From contig JAGVUS010000330.1 in the NCBI GenBank assembly GCA_019136175.1, positions 1 to 15,085 of the forward strand: 15,085 nucleotides of DNA. The letters run 5' to 3'. Origin of the DNA: Chloroflexota bacterium (lineage in GTDB: Bacteria > Chloroflexota > Anaerolineae > Anaerolineales > Anaerolineaceae). Shown here one piece after another: positions 6,617 to 13,669 of the stretch (positions are counted from its first letter, which is position 1; each line of letters starts with the position of its first letter). The notes under the pieces were generated by a model. It worked only from the letters and a program-made list of their open reading frames with translations, had not been told where the DNA came from and ran no database searches. A program made the position numbers and the translations under genes.

Positions 6617-7299
6617 CAAAAATCAGTAAATTTGGTTCCAGAATCAGTGGGGATACGCTGGAAATTGTCGAACGCCCAAATGGGGGAGTATCCATTGTGC
6701 TTGCTGATGGGCGATCATCCGGACATGATGCCAAGGCTATTTCATCCCTTGTTGTTCGAAAGGTGATCGGTTTACTTGCCGATGGCGTTCGTGATGGTGC
6801 AGCGGCTCGGGCAGCATCGGACTACTTATTTACTGTATACGAAGGCAAGGCATCTGTATATTTGAGCATTCTCTCTGCAGACCTCCAAACGAATACCCTG
6901 GTCATTACCCGCAATAACCAAACCCCGGTTTTTATTGCCAATCTTGACCATATTGAGTGTGTGAGTGGTGAAAGCCAGGCAATTGGCACGGAAAGAAATA
7001 TCAAGCCTTCCATCCTGGAAATCCCGTTGCAAGCGGATTCCACCATTGTCATGTACACGGATGGACTTGGACATGCTGGAGAAACTGTGGGGGAGAATCT
7101 GGATATCTGTACAACCTTGCTTGGTTTACTGGACGAGCAGGCTCCAACTGCACAGCATATAGCTGACACGACGCTAAATCACGCCATACGCCTGGACCAG
7201 GGACGCCCTAATGATGATATGAGCATTGTTGTTTTACGGGTGGTTTCCACGACAACAGATCATGTGCGGAGAATGATCGTTCGCTTCCCCGTAGATTAA
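6595..7299 (+). CDS. Stand-alone SpoIIE/RsbU/RsbX-type PP2C serine phosphatase domain protein
   Basis: The 234 residues consist essentially of one PPM/SpoIIE phosphatase domain. Metal-binding aspartates are in place: Asp38 in LADGRSSG, Asp156 in MYTDGLGH, and Asp207/Asp208 in GRPNDDMSIVVLR, the last being the usual NDD(M/I)(T/S) end motif. No sensor, receiver or membrane segment is attached, so it resembles RsbX-like minimal phosphatases more than RsbU or SpoIIE. Family members dephosphorylate phosphoserine on anti-anti-sigma (STAS) proteins or related partners. No STAS or anti-sigma gene is in view, so its partner is unknown. ATG 6595 lies inside the methyltransferase gene (22-base overlap) with no good Shine-Dalgarno, consistent with coupled translation. 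Confidence 0.88.
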   Translation: MEIQAAVAKISKFGSRISGDTLEIVERPNGGVSIVLADGRSSGHDAKAISSLVVRKVIGLLADGVRDGAAARAASDYLFTVYEGKASVYLSILSADLQTNTLVITRNNQTPVFIANLDHIECVSGESQAIGTERNIKPSILEIPLQADSTIVMYTDGLGHAGETVGENLDICTTLLGLLDEQAPTAQHIADTTLNHAIRLDQGRPNDDMSIVVLRVVSTTTDHVRRMIVRFPVD

Positions 7300-7311
7300 G
7301 GCTCATCTACG
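7290..7311. repeat. Inverted repeat covering both converging stop codons
   Basis: CGTAGAT (7290-7296) and ATCTACG (7305-7311) form a perfect 7-bp stem with an 8-base loop. It spans the phosphatase TAA (7297-7299) and the diguanylate cyclase TGA (7303-7305 on the - strand). No T-tract follows on either side, so it may be a weak or factor-assisted terminator, or simply an mRNA 3'-end hairpin. Confidence 0.4.
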
Positions 7312-8520
7312 CCGGCGTTTGTGGCGGTACATATTATCGTCTGCCAGTGCAATTGCCTCTTCCAAAGATTCGCTGGAATACGTAATTGCACCACCCACAG
7401 AGAAGGATATGACCTCTTCCTGGCGGCAATTTGTGTTGTATTGATCCAATGCCAGATTTAGGTGGGCAATACAATCCTCAATGCCCGATTGGTTGATCTC
7501 GGGAAGGATAATCGCAAATTCATCCCCTCCAATTCGGGCAAGAAGATTTGAACTTGATATATTCTCATTGAGAATCTCAGCAACCCGAATAATCGCTTTA
7601 TCTCCAGCCAAATGTCCTCTCGAATCGTTTATTGTTTTTAACCCATCAATATCTACAATGATTATACCGATTGGAAATAGTTGTTTTGTTTGGAAAATTT
7701 GTAATTGGGATTCAAAATAGGTTCGATTGAATAAACCTGTAAGTTGGTCATGCGAACTGAGATAAATCAGTTGATTTTCCTCAATTTTCCTTTGGGTGAT
7801 ATCACGGAAAATGGCAAATACACCAGTGAATTTGCCATTTGCATCAAAGCGCGGATTGGATGTAACCAATAAACACCGTTCCCGTTTATCAGCACGCAGG
7901 ATCATCAACTCGTACGAGGATATCAATCCTTTTCGGCGGTTTTCCAACTGGGTGAGTACCAATTGTTGTTGCTCTGGATTAAGAAATTGTCTCAGATTCA
8001 ATCCCACAATATTTTCAGGAAGCAATCCCAGAATGGCGCCTCCAGCCGAGTTGATGTACTCAAAAAACAAATGGTCATTAAGGATGGTGACGCCTTCCCC
8101 CTGGTTTTCAACCAGGGAGCGGTACCGTGTTTCGCTTTTTCTGAGGGCAGTCTCTGTCTCGTAATGATGGGTTTTATCCTGGAGGTAAATATATACAAGT
8201 GGATGACCATTTCCAGAATCGTCAGTAATAACTGTTGCTTCAAACATTATGGTAGATCGATTGTTTTGTGTCTTAACCAGAAATTCGAAACGAAAACAAG
8301 TATGGTGGGGAATTGTTTCCGGGAGGTGAGCTTGAATGCTTTCCCAGATTTGACCTTCAAATTCACTTGATGACGGATGATCCCCAACCATTTGGTGATA
8401 CGTTGGATTGGCGTACATAATATTAAGATGGATATCCGTTACCAGGCAACCAATCGGGAGTCTTTCCAATAGCCGCAAAGTATCGATTCCAGCATGGTGT
8501 AAGTTGGAATTGGTAATCAT
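7303..8520 (-). CDS. Diguanylate cyclase with two PAS domains (PAS-PAS-GGDEF)
   Basis: The 405-residue protein has two PAS-like sensor domains (about 12-118, with LPIGCLVTDIHLNIMYAN; and about 128-245, with YRSLVENQGEGVTIL and ending IFRDITQRK). A GGDEF domain (about 250-403) follows, beginning near DQLTGLFNRTYFE. The active-site motif is an intact GGDEF at residues 331-335, so synthesis of cyclic di-GMP from two GTP is expected. The residues in the allosteric I-site position are SSSN instead of RxxD, so classical product inhibition is probably absent. No membrane helix is seen, which points to a cytoplasmic sensor. The frame is open to a TTG at 8550, but ATG 8520 has AGGA (8529-8532) eight bases upstream and is preferred. 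Confidence 0.94.
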   Translation of the reverse strand: MITNSNLHHAGIDTLRLLERLPIGCLVTDIHLNIMYANPTYHQMVGDHPSSSEFEGQIWESIQAHLPETIPHHTCFRFEFLVKTQNNRSTIMFEATVITDDSGNGHPLVYIYLQDKTHHYETETALRKSETRYRSLVENQGEGVTILNDHLFFEYINSAGGAILGLLPENIVGLNLRQFLNPEQQQLVLTQLENRRKGLISSYELMILRADKRERCLLVTSNPRFDANGKFTGVFAIFRDITQRKIEENQLIYLSSHDQLTGLFNRTYFESQLQIFQTKQLFPIGIIIVDIDGLKTINDSRGHLAGDKAIIRVAEILNENISSSNLLARIGGDEFAIILPEINQSGIEDCIAHLNLALDQYNTNCRQEEVISFSVGGAITYSSESLEEAIALADDNMYRHKRRRR

Positions 8521-8560
8521 TGGTACAATCCTGACCAGTAAACAATACAATTTTTATAAG

Positions 8561-8566
8561 ATTATA
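8561..8566 (-). promoter_or_regulatory. Possible -10 box for the diguanylate cyclase
   Basis: A consensus TATAAT is read on the - strand in the AT-rich gap (8545-8580) upstream of ATG 8520. No convincing -35 at 16-18 bases was found, so support is limited. Confidence 0.3.
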
Positions 8567-8580
8567 ATACAATTAAATAC

Positions 8581-8595
8581 CAACCAAGCTGGTTG
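8581..8595. repeat. Short hairpin between yciI-like gene and diguanylate cyclase gene
   Basis: CAACCA (8581-8586) and TGGTTG (8590-8595) make a perfect 6-bp stem with a 3-base loop, followed on the - strand by GTATTTAATT. It could be a weak terminator of the YciI-like gene, but the T-run is poor. Confidence 0.3.
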
Positions 8596-8625
8596 CTTCA
8601 ACAAAAATGGGGAGATAAATAGTTT

Positions 8626-8925
8626 TCAGGCGATCCAATCTGACAAAAAGTCCTGGTGTAATACAGGAACAAATTCCACAAAGCGGTATTCTGCAAGATT
8701 GTGTTTTTGATAAGGATCATTTGAGAAAAATTCCTTAACCTCATCCATTGTGCTGGCGCAGGCAATTGCAATTCCGCCCACTCTGGGTTGCTTGGGTCCA
8801 GAAACAAGTAACAACCCATTATCGTACCCGTCTTTTAAGAAGGCACGGTGCTCCGGCAGGATATCACCCAGTTCCTCGGCTGGTACAAGGTAAGTAATTT
8901 CAATAAGAAACATATTTTTTGTCAT
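8626..8925 (-). CDS. YciI-like (DUF/YCII-related) small protein
   Basis: The 99-residue protein shows the YCII ferredoxin-like alpha/beta fold pattern. An N-terminal strand FLIEITYLVP leads to LPEHRAFLKDGYDNGLLLVSGP, containing the conserved His of the family. This is followed by a GGIAI strand, a helix (STMDEVKEFF) and NDPYQKHNLAEYRFVEF (the typical D-P-[FY] near the C-terminal part). The biochemical role of stand-alone YciI proteins is poorly defined; some relatives are dehalogenase- or decarboxylase-like. The start is ATG 8925, with AAGGAT (8936-8931) six bases upstream; the TTG six bases earlier would overlap this site. An extended -10 lies upstream. It may share regulation with the downstream diguanylate cyclase, but a 105-base gap separates them. 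Confidence 0.88.
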   Translation of the reverse strand: MTKNMFLIEITYLVPAEELGDILPEHRAFLKDGYDNGLLLVSGPKQPRVGGIAIACASTMDEVKEFFSNDPYQKHNLAEYRFVEFVPVLHQDFLSDWIA

Positions 8926-8960
8926 ATCCAATCCTTAATTGGGAGATCGAGTTGATCTAT

Positions 8961-8969
8961 TTTATAACA
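8961..8969 (-). promoter_or_regulatory. Extended -10 promoter for the YciI-like gene
   Basis: On the - strand TGT (8969-8967) immediately precedes TATAAA (8966-8961), an extended -10 arrangement (TGnTATAAA). The start would be near 8954, leaving about 28 nt of leader with the AAGGAT site. The -35 region is not consensus. Confidence 0.4.
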
Positions 8970-9010
8970 GAATCTTCAGGGCTTATGGTAATATCATTCG
9001 AGGAAATATT

Positions 9011-9451
9011 ATGGATGCGAAGTATTGGATGAAAAAATCACTCAAGGATCTCACCCAGGAAGAGTGGGAAGCGTTATGTGATGGTTGCGGTCAATGCTGC
9101 CTGTTTCGCCTGGAGGATGAGGACACTGGCGAAATCTTCACGACAAATATCGCCTGCAAATTACTGTGCCATGAAACCTGCACCTGCCTGGATTATTCCC
9201 ATCGATTTGAGATAATCCCCAACTGCCTCCAATTATCATCAGAAAATGTAGCCAAATTGTCCTGGCTTCCAAGAACCTGTGCATATCGATTGGTATCCGT
9301 ACACATGGATTTGCCCGAATGGCATCCCTTGAAAACCGGCAGAAGTGAAAGCGTATATCAAGCCGGAATTTCCGTCAAAGGCAAAATTATCTCGGAAGAG
9401 TTGGTTGACCCAGAACAGTATTTTGATTATGTTGTGGATTGGTGGGATTAA
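9011..9451 (+). CDS. Cysteine-cluster protein, YcgN/UPF0260 type
   Basis: The 146-residue protein is rich in cysteine in a fixed arrangement. CDGCGQCC is at 23-30, then come Cys49, 53, 57 and 59 (ACKLLCHETCTCL), Cys72 (IIPNC) and Cys90 (LPRTCAYR). The C-terminal DLPEWHPLKTG and SVYQAGISVKGK match the YcgN-type members of the YkgJ-like cysteine-cluster superfamily. These probably bind zinc or an iron-sulfur cluster. Their cellular role is not established. The frame is open from 8939, but ATG 9011 has GAGGA (9000-9004) six bases upstream, and the N-terminal MDAKYWMKKSLKDLTQEEWE fits the family start. The TAA shares one base with the next ATG (TAATG), so the two genes are translationally coupled. 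Confidence 0.9.
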   Translation: MDAKYWMKKSLKDLTQEEWEALCDGCGQCCLFRLEDEDTGEIFTTNIACKLLCHETCTCLDYSHRFEIIPNCLQLSSENVAKLSWLPRTCAYRLVSVHMDLPEWHPLKTGRSESVYQAGISVKGKIISEELVDPEQYFDYVVDWWD

Positions 9452-9981
9452 TGATCCATATTGTTGTTGCGTCCAATAATCCGGTTAAATTGGCAGCTGT
9501 TACCAACGGTTTTACTTCTGTATTCTCAGATGATATCATCCTTCATCCGGTTTCGGTTCCCTCCAATGTATCTGACCAGCCGATGAGTGATTGTGAAACG
9601 CTTGAGGGGGCAAAAAACAGGGCGCAAAACGCCAGGCGGGAATTTACTGATGCGGATTTCTGGGTTGGCATTGAGGGGGGAGTCGAATTTTTGGATGGAA
9701 AATTGGCGGCTTTTGCCTGGGTGGTAATCCTAAACGGAAATGTTCTTGGGTCCGCGCGCACCGGAGCCTTTTTTCTACCTTTGCAAGTATCTGCGCTCGT
9801 TGGAGATGGGATGGAATTGGGCGAAGCAGATGATCTTGTATTTGGGCAAATCAATTCCAAACAGCAAAACGGAGCGATTGGAATTCTGACAAATGATTTG
9901 ATTGATCGGGAAAGCCTGTACCGCCCGGCTGTGATTATGGCGCTAATACCTTTCCTCAATCCCACCCTGGATTTTGGCTGA
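9451..9981 (+). CDS. yjjX: Inosine/xanthosine triphosphatase (YjjX family)
   Basis: The 176-residue protein matches the YjjX non-canonical purine NTP phosphatase family across its whole length. The N-terminal phosphate-binding segment is VVASNNPVKLAAV (5-17). SDQPMSDCETLEGAKNRA (41-58) follows, then the active-site segment DFWVGIEGGVE (69-79), the SARTGAF strand (101-107), GMELGEADDLVFG (120-132) and NSKQQNGAIGILTN (135-148). Such enzymes hydrolyse ITP/XTP to keep deaminated purines out of nucleic acids. The frame is open 12 bases upstream, but ATG 9451 overlaps the preceding stop and starts exactly at the conserved MIHIVVASNNP. Why it is coupled to a cysteine-cluster protein is not evident. 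Confidence 0.92.
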   Translation: MIHIVVASNNPVKLAAVTNGFTSVFSDDIILHPVSVPSNVSDQPMSDCETLEGAKNRAQNARREFTDADFWVGIEGGVEFLDGKLAAFAWVVILNGNVLGSARTGAFFLPLQVSALVGDGMELGEADDLVFGQINSKQQNGAIGILTNDLIDRESLYRPAVIMALIPFLNPTLDFG

Positions 9982-9991
9982 TATCGTTGTA

Positions 9992-10222
9992 TTAGAATAG
10001 AGCCCGAATCGTGAGGAGCAATCCAAAGATGATCAGGGGAATTCCAATAATTGCTCCAATTACAGTTGCGCTTAAGATGACGCCAACCACAATAAATACC
10101 AGACCAAGGATGGCTCCCATCAATCGTCCGGTAATTTCAAGTATAAAAATGACCAGTTTCCAAATTAACCAGAATGGAAACAAATACCAGGGTACTTTCT
10201 TTTGTTCTTCCTGATGATTCAT
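9992..10222 (-). CDS. Small hypothetical membrane protein (two predicted helices)
   Basis: The 76-residue protein has a hydrophilic N-terminus (MNHQEEQKKVP). A first hydrophobic segment (about 12-30, rich in W and F) is followed by a glycine/valine/isoleucine-rich segment (about 35-70), long enough for one or two helices, and a short RALF tail. No named family is recognised. The start ATG 10222 is firmly set by GGAGGT (10234-10229) six bases upstream, so the longer reading back to 10270 is not used. It converges on the yjjX gene (11-base gap) and diverges from the amidohydrolase. Confidence 0.75.
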   Translation of the reverse strand: MNHQEEQKKVPWYLFPFWLIWKLVIFILEITGRLMGAILGLVFIVVGVILSATVIGAIIGIPLIIFGLLLTIRALF

Positions 10223-10291
10223 ATGATTACCTCCAATTCCATATACGGATGTTTTCGGGATTTGTTTCACCCGATTTTTCTTTTTCTTGTG

Positions 10292-10297
10292 TATAAT
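10292..10297 (+). promoter_or_regulatory. Consensus -10 box upstream of the amidohydrolase
   Basis: A perfect TATAAT lies in the gap between divergent genes. No good -35 is visible 16-18 bases upstream (sequence near ACCCGA), though a T-rich tract precedes it. Transcription would start near 10304, leaving only about 23 nt before the TTG start. Confidence 0.45.
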
Positions 10298-10326
10298 CGT
10301 TCATATTTCTAGTTTAATTACAACGA

Positions 10327-11658
10327 TTGAAAACACTTATCACAAACACGGCAATTCTGACAATGGGTTTGGAGAAATCCATTCTTGAAAACGCGCCCGT
10401 AGCGATTGATCAGGATCAGATATGGGGTGTAGGCATTATTCCACCAGACTTTCACCCGGATGAAATTGTGGATGGATATGGCTGCGTTCTCATGCCTGCC
10501 TTTTTTAATGTCCACACCCACGCAGCGATGACGCTGGAAAGGGGATGGGCGGAAGACCTTGCTTTTGAAGATTGGCTAAACAAGAAGATTTGGGTTGCCG
10601 AGTCGGCTTTGGAGGAGGAAGATATCTATTGGGGGGCTTCCCTGGCGGCTGTCGAAATGATTCAGTCGGGGATTGTTGGGTTTGCCGATCACTATTTCTG
10701 GATGGATCAGGTTGCGCGTGTTGTGGAAGATTGTGGGATGAAAGCTTTGCTTGCCTGGTGTCATTTTGGAAATGGCGTTGATCAGGAATTGGGCAAAAAA
10801 TCGTTTGAGGACACCATTTCCTTTGTTGAGCGATGGAAGAACGGTGCGGGCGGACGAATTAAGACATCCATGGGGCCCCATTCCACGTATATGGACCCGC
10901 CTGATGTACTACAAAATTTTGCCCGTGAAGCATTGCGGTTGGGAGTTGGGGCTCATATTCACTTGAGCGAATCACTGGAACAGGTGCAGAATTCCAGAAA
11001 AAATTTTGGGAAAACACCAGTTGCTCATTTGGATGAATTGGGGTTATTATGCTTGCCTGAGCCAACCATTGTTGCCCACTGTAATGTACTGGAAACCGAG
11101 GATTACGAATTGCTTTCCAGAAATTCTGTCTTCGTTGCCCACACCCCGAAAACGTATATGAAACTGGCAATGGACATGCCTCTTGTTGAAAAAATGCATC
11201 AACAAGGAATACGGGTTGCACTGGGTACCGATGGACCAGCTTCCAACAGCGATTTCAACATGTGGGAAATGATGCGGTTGACTGGATTATGCCAAAAATT
11301 CATTCATCATGATCCAACGGTGATGGATCGTACCTCACTTGTTGAAATGGCTACCAGAATATCTGCTACGGCAATGGGATTTTCCGATTCTGGCATCATC
11401 CAAGTGGGGAATAAAGCAGATCTGATCCTGGTGGACACATCATCACCACATATGATTCCAAGACATGACCTGGTGGCTGGGCTTGTTTACTCAGGTCAGC
11501 CGGGAGATGTTCGTGCGGTATGGTGTGATGGGGTTTGTTTGTATAAAAACGGGAACTTTCTTACATTGGATTATGAGAGAATCTGTTATGAGGCTGAAAA
11601 ACGAGCGTTTCGTTTAACGGGTAAAGAAATGAAAAATATGCGGACTTACAATGCTTAA
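10327..11658 (+). CDS. Amidohydrolase, MTA/SAH deaminase (MtaD/TrzN/SsnA) group
   Basis: The 443-residue metal-dependent hydrolase has the subtype-III amidohydrolase layout. A beta-sandwich N-terminal part (MKTLITNTAILTM) is followed by the metal-binding NVHTHA (His63, His65). HIHLSES (His210, His212, Glu215), VAHCN (His251) and LGTDGPASNSD (Asp302) complete the site. TLERGWAEDLAFEDWLNKKIW closely follows the pattern of 5-methylthioadenosine/S-adenosylhomocysteine deaminases. However, AHTPKTYMKLAM replaces the AHNPTSNLKLA found in typical members, so the substrate may differ; an aminohydrolase on a purine or triazine-like ring is the safest call. The start is TTG 10327, the only one that keeps the first beta-strand. 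No Shine-Dalgarno precedes it, which is unusual here. Its stop overlaps an upstream in-frame ATG of the next gene. Confidence 0.88.
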   Translation: MKTLITNTAILTMGLEKSILENAPVAIDQDQIWGVGIIPPDFHPDEIVDGYGCVLMPAFFNVHTHAAMTLERGWAEDLAFEDWLNKKIWVAESALEEEDIYWGASLAAVEMIQSGIVGFADHYFWMDQVARVVEDCGMKALLAWCHFGNGVDQELGKKSFEDTISFVERWKNGAGGRIKTSMGPHSTYMDPPDVLQNFAREALRLGVGAHIHLSESLEQVQNSRKNFGKTPVAHLDELGLLCLPEPTIVAHCNVLETEDYELLSRNSVFVAHTPKTYMKLAMDMPLVEKMHQQGIRVALGTDGPASNSDFNMWEMMRLTGLCQKFIHHDPTVMDRTSLVEMATRISATAMGFSDSGIIQVGNKADLILVDTSSPHMIPRHDLVAGLVYSGQPGDVRAVWCDGVCLYKNGNFLTLDYERICYEAEKRAFRLTGKEMKNMRTYNA

Positions 11659-11677
11659 GCAATCAGAGGAGAAAAGT

Positions 11678-12313
11678 ATGGCACACAATATTAATCACAG
11701 CGATGAACCGATCCGGCTTTTTAAATCAAATTTTTTGGAATTTTTTACTCATATCAGTCCTGTGGTGGTTGTGCTCATCTGGCTTCCGGTGTCCGGCTAC
11801 TTCCTGACGCGCGGGATCCAAAGTATACAAGATGGACACGCCTGGTGGTTTGTTCCTGTTGCATTTCTCCTTGGGTTGTTTTTATGGACATTTACCGAAT
11901 ATACAATGCATCGATTTGTCTTTCATTTCAAGCCACGCACAAAATGGCAGGAAAGATTGGCATTCTTATTCCATGGCGTGCATCATCATCAACCCCAGAT
12001 GAAAACAAGGCTTGTTATGCCCCCCGTGGTCAGCATCCCGCTTGCTTTGATTGTTTATACAATAATCTGGCTCATATTTGATGTCCTATTCGGGCTCTCC
12101 TGGTGGGTTGCTCCGGCTTTCTCTGGTTTACTGTTGGGCTACCTATTATACGACCTGACGCATTATGCCACGCATCATTTTCCAATGCGATCCGGTTACT
12201 TAAAATTTCTCAAGCGGTATCATATGCAGCATCATTACAAGACGCCCGATCAACGATATGGCGTTACAGTTGTGTGGTGGGATCGGGTTTTTAATACCTA
12301 TCCGGCAGATTAA
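11678..12313 (+). CDS. Sterol desaturase / fatty-acid 2-hydroxylase-like di-iron membrane protein
   Basis: The 211-residue integral membrane protein has the full histidine-box set of the fatty acid hydroxylase superfamily. These are HRFVFH (78-83), HGVHHH (99-104), THYATHH (161-167) and HMQHH (182-186), which together bind a di-iron centre. Hydrophobic segments lie at about 28-45, 57-75, 116-138 and 143-160. The order and spacing resemble FA2H/Scs7-type alpha-hydroxylases without the cytochrome b5 domain. Hydroxylation of a lipid acyl chain is expected, but the substrate is unknown. The frame is open to 11651, but ATG 11678 has AGGAG (11667-11671) six bases upstream and is chosen. It lies 19 bases after the amidohydrolase stop, so the two are probably co-transcribed. 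Confidence 0.9.
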   Translation: MAHNINHSDEPIRLFKSNFLEFFTHISPVVVVLIWLPVSGYFLTRGIQSIQDGHAWWFVPVAFLLGLFLWTFTEYTMHRFVFHFKPRTKWQERLAFLFHGVHHHQPQMKTRLVMPPVVSIPLALIVYTIIWLIFDVLFGLSWWVAPAFSGLLLGYLLYDLTHYATHHFPMRSGYLKFLKRYHMQHHYKTPDQRYGVTVVWWDRVFNTYPAD

Positions 12314-12319
12314 CCGGAT
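12300..12319. repeat. Inverted repeat at converging gene ends
   Basis: ATCCGG (12300-12305) and CCGGAT (12314-12319) form a perfect 6-bp stem. Its 8-base loop contains the hydroxylase stop codon, and the stem directly abuts the ABC gene stop (12320-12322, - strand). There is no clear T-run, so it is at most a weak terminator. Confidence 0.35.
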
Positions 12320-13669
12320 TTATGCGGCTTCTGGTTCAGATGCAGGTGGATCTGCTTTATGGAATGGATCGTATGCCGCGTGCATCTGGTAGCGGAACTG
12401 GCGGGTATATAACCGGTAATATTTGCCGCCGAGGCGAAGCAATTCGTTGTGAGTTCCCATTTCGGCAATTCGTCCATTTTCAACCACCAGTATCCGGTCC
12501 GCGCGCTTGATGGTGGAAAGCCTGTGAGCAATCACAAAACTTGTGCGTCCTTCCAGAAGGGCTTCCATACCCTTTTGGAGATATGCTTCTGTCAGAGTAT
12601 CCACTGAACTGGTCGCTTCGTCCATGATAAATATTTCCGGCTGAGCCAAAATCGCTCGCGCCAGGCTGATGAGTTGTTTCTGACCAGTTGATAACAGGTT
12701 GCCGCCTTCACCAACAGGCTCATCATAACCCTTATCAAGGTGCATGATAAACTCGTGTGCACCAGCCAGGTGGGCAGCATTTTCCACATCCAAATCCAAA
12801 GCATCCAATTTACCGTATCGAATATTCTCTCGAATGGAACCAGAGAAGAGGTGTGGAGTTTGTAGAACCACACCGATTCTTGAATGAATGGAATGCAGCG
12901 TAAATTGCGTATAGTCAATTCCGTCAATGAGGATATGACCTTCCTTAGGTTCGTAAAAGCGACACAACAAATTAACAATCGTCGATTTTCCTCCCCCTGT
13001 TGGTCCAACCAATGCAATCATTTCACCCGGTTGAATTTCGAGGGAAAAGTTCTCCAGGACGGGTTGGTCGTCATCATAAGAGAAAGATACATTTTCAAAT
13101 GTGATCTTGCCTCGAATGGTGCCCGGGTCGTATGAATTGGGGCGGTCGAGCACATCTGGTACTGAATCAGTGAGTGAGAATATTCGTTCCGCTGATGCGA
13201 TGGCGTGTTGCATTTCGGCAAATACTCTAGCCAGGTCTTGGATAGGCCACATCATAAAGGTGATGTAGGAAATGAATGCCTGAATACCGCCCACAGATAA
13301 GCCACCAATTGTCGATTGATAGCCACCGTACCATACAATTGCTCCAACTGCGAATGCAGTGACCAACTGAACACTAGGGAGAAACAAGGCACTTAACCAT
13401 GTTGCTCGATAAGATGCCCTGTACATATCAGCGGTAATTTCACCAAATTCACGTAAATTCTCGTTTTCCCGAACAAGGGCTTTTACAACCCGTACACCTG
13501 TGATGTTTTCGTTGTAGGCACCAACAATTTTGGAGTTTTGTTTACGGACTTTTCGGTATTGTTTGATAATTCTTTTTCGGAATTCAATGGCAATAACAAA
13601 CAGGATTGGAAGAATGCCCAGAACAATGAGGGCGAGTTTCCAAGGCTGAATCCAAAATACCCCAAGTGA
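12320..13669 (-). CDS. C-terminal fragment of the broken ABC exporter subunit (late TMD plus NBD)
   Basis: The frame is open from 13669, with homology from about 13660 or 13648. It covers the intracellular loop (RKQNSKIVGAYNENITGVRV), the last two membrane helices (around LVTAFAVGAIVWYGG and GIQAFISYITFMMW) and an intact NBD. The NBD has Walker A GPTGGGKST, Q-loop VVLQTPHLF, signature LSTGQKQ (deviating from LSGGQ), Walker B IFIMDEATSS with the catalytic Glu, and the switch His in VIAHRLSTI. The first internal ATG is at 13426, and no Shine-Dalgarno-supported start exists that would make a full transporter. A half-molecule without the early helices is unlikely to work. Confidence 0.75.
   Translation of the reverse strand, partial: SLGVFWIQPWKLALIVLGILPILFVIAIEFRKRIIKQYRKVRKQNSKIVGAYNENITGVRVVKALVRENENLREFGEITADMYRASYRATWLSALFLPSVQLVTAFAVGAIVWYGGYQSTIGGLSVGGIQAFISYITFMMWPIQDLARVFAEMQHAIASAERIFSLTDSVPDVLDRPNSYDPGTIRGKITFENVSFSYDDDQPVLENFSLEIQPGEMIALVGPTGGGKSTIVNLLCRFYEPKEGHILIDGIDYTQFTLHSIHSRIGVVLQTPHLFSGSIRENIRYGKLDALDLDVENAAHLAGAHEFIMHLDKGYDEPVGEGGNLLSTGQKQLISLARAILAQPEIFIMDEATSSVDTLTEAYLQKGMEALLEGRTSFVIAHRLSTIKRADRILVVENGRIAEMGTHNELLRLGGKYYRLYTRQFRYQMHAAYDPFHKADPPASEPEAA

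Noticed and set aside
8939..9010. Longer start for the cysteine-cluster protein
   Set aside because: ATG 9011 has a good GAGGA at proper spacing, and the extra residues do not fit the family; the region also holds the divergent promoter.
10223..10270. Longer start for the small membrane protein
   Set aside because: The strong GGAGGT at 10229-10234 lies inside that extension and points to ATG 10222.
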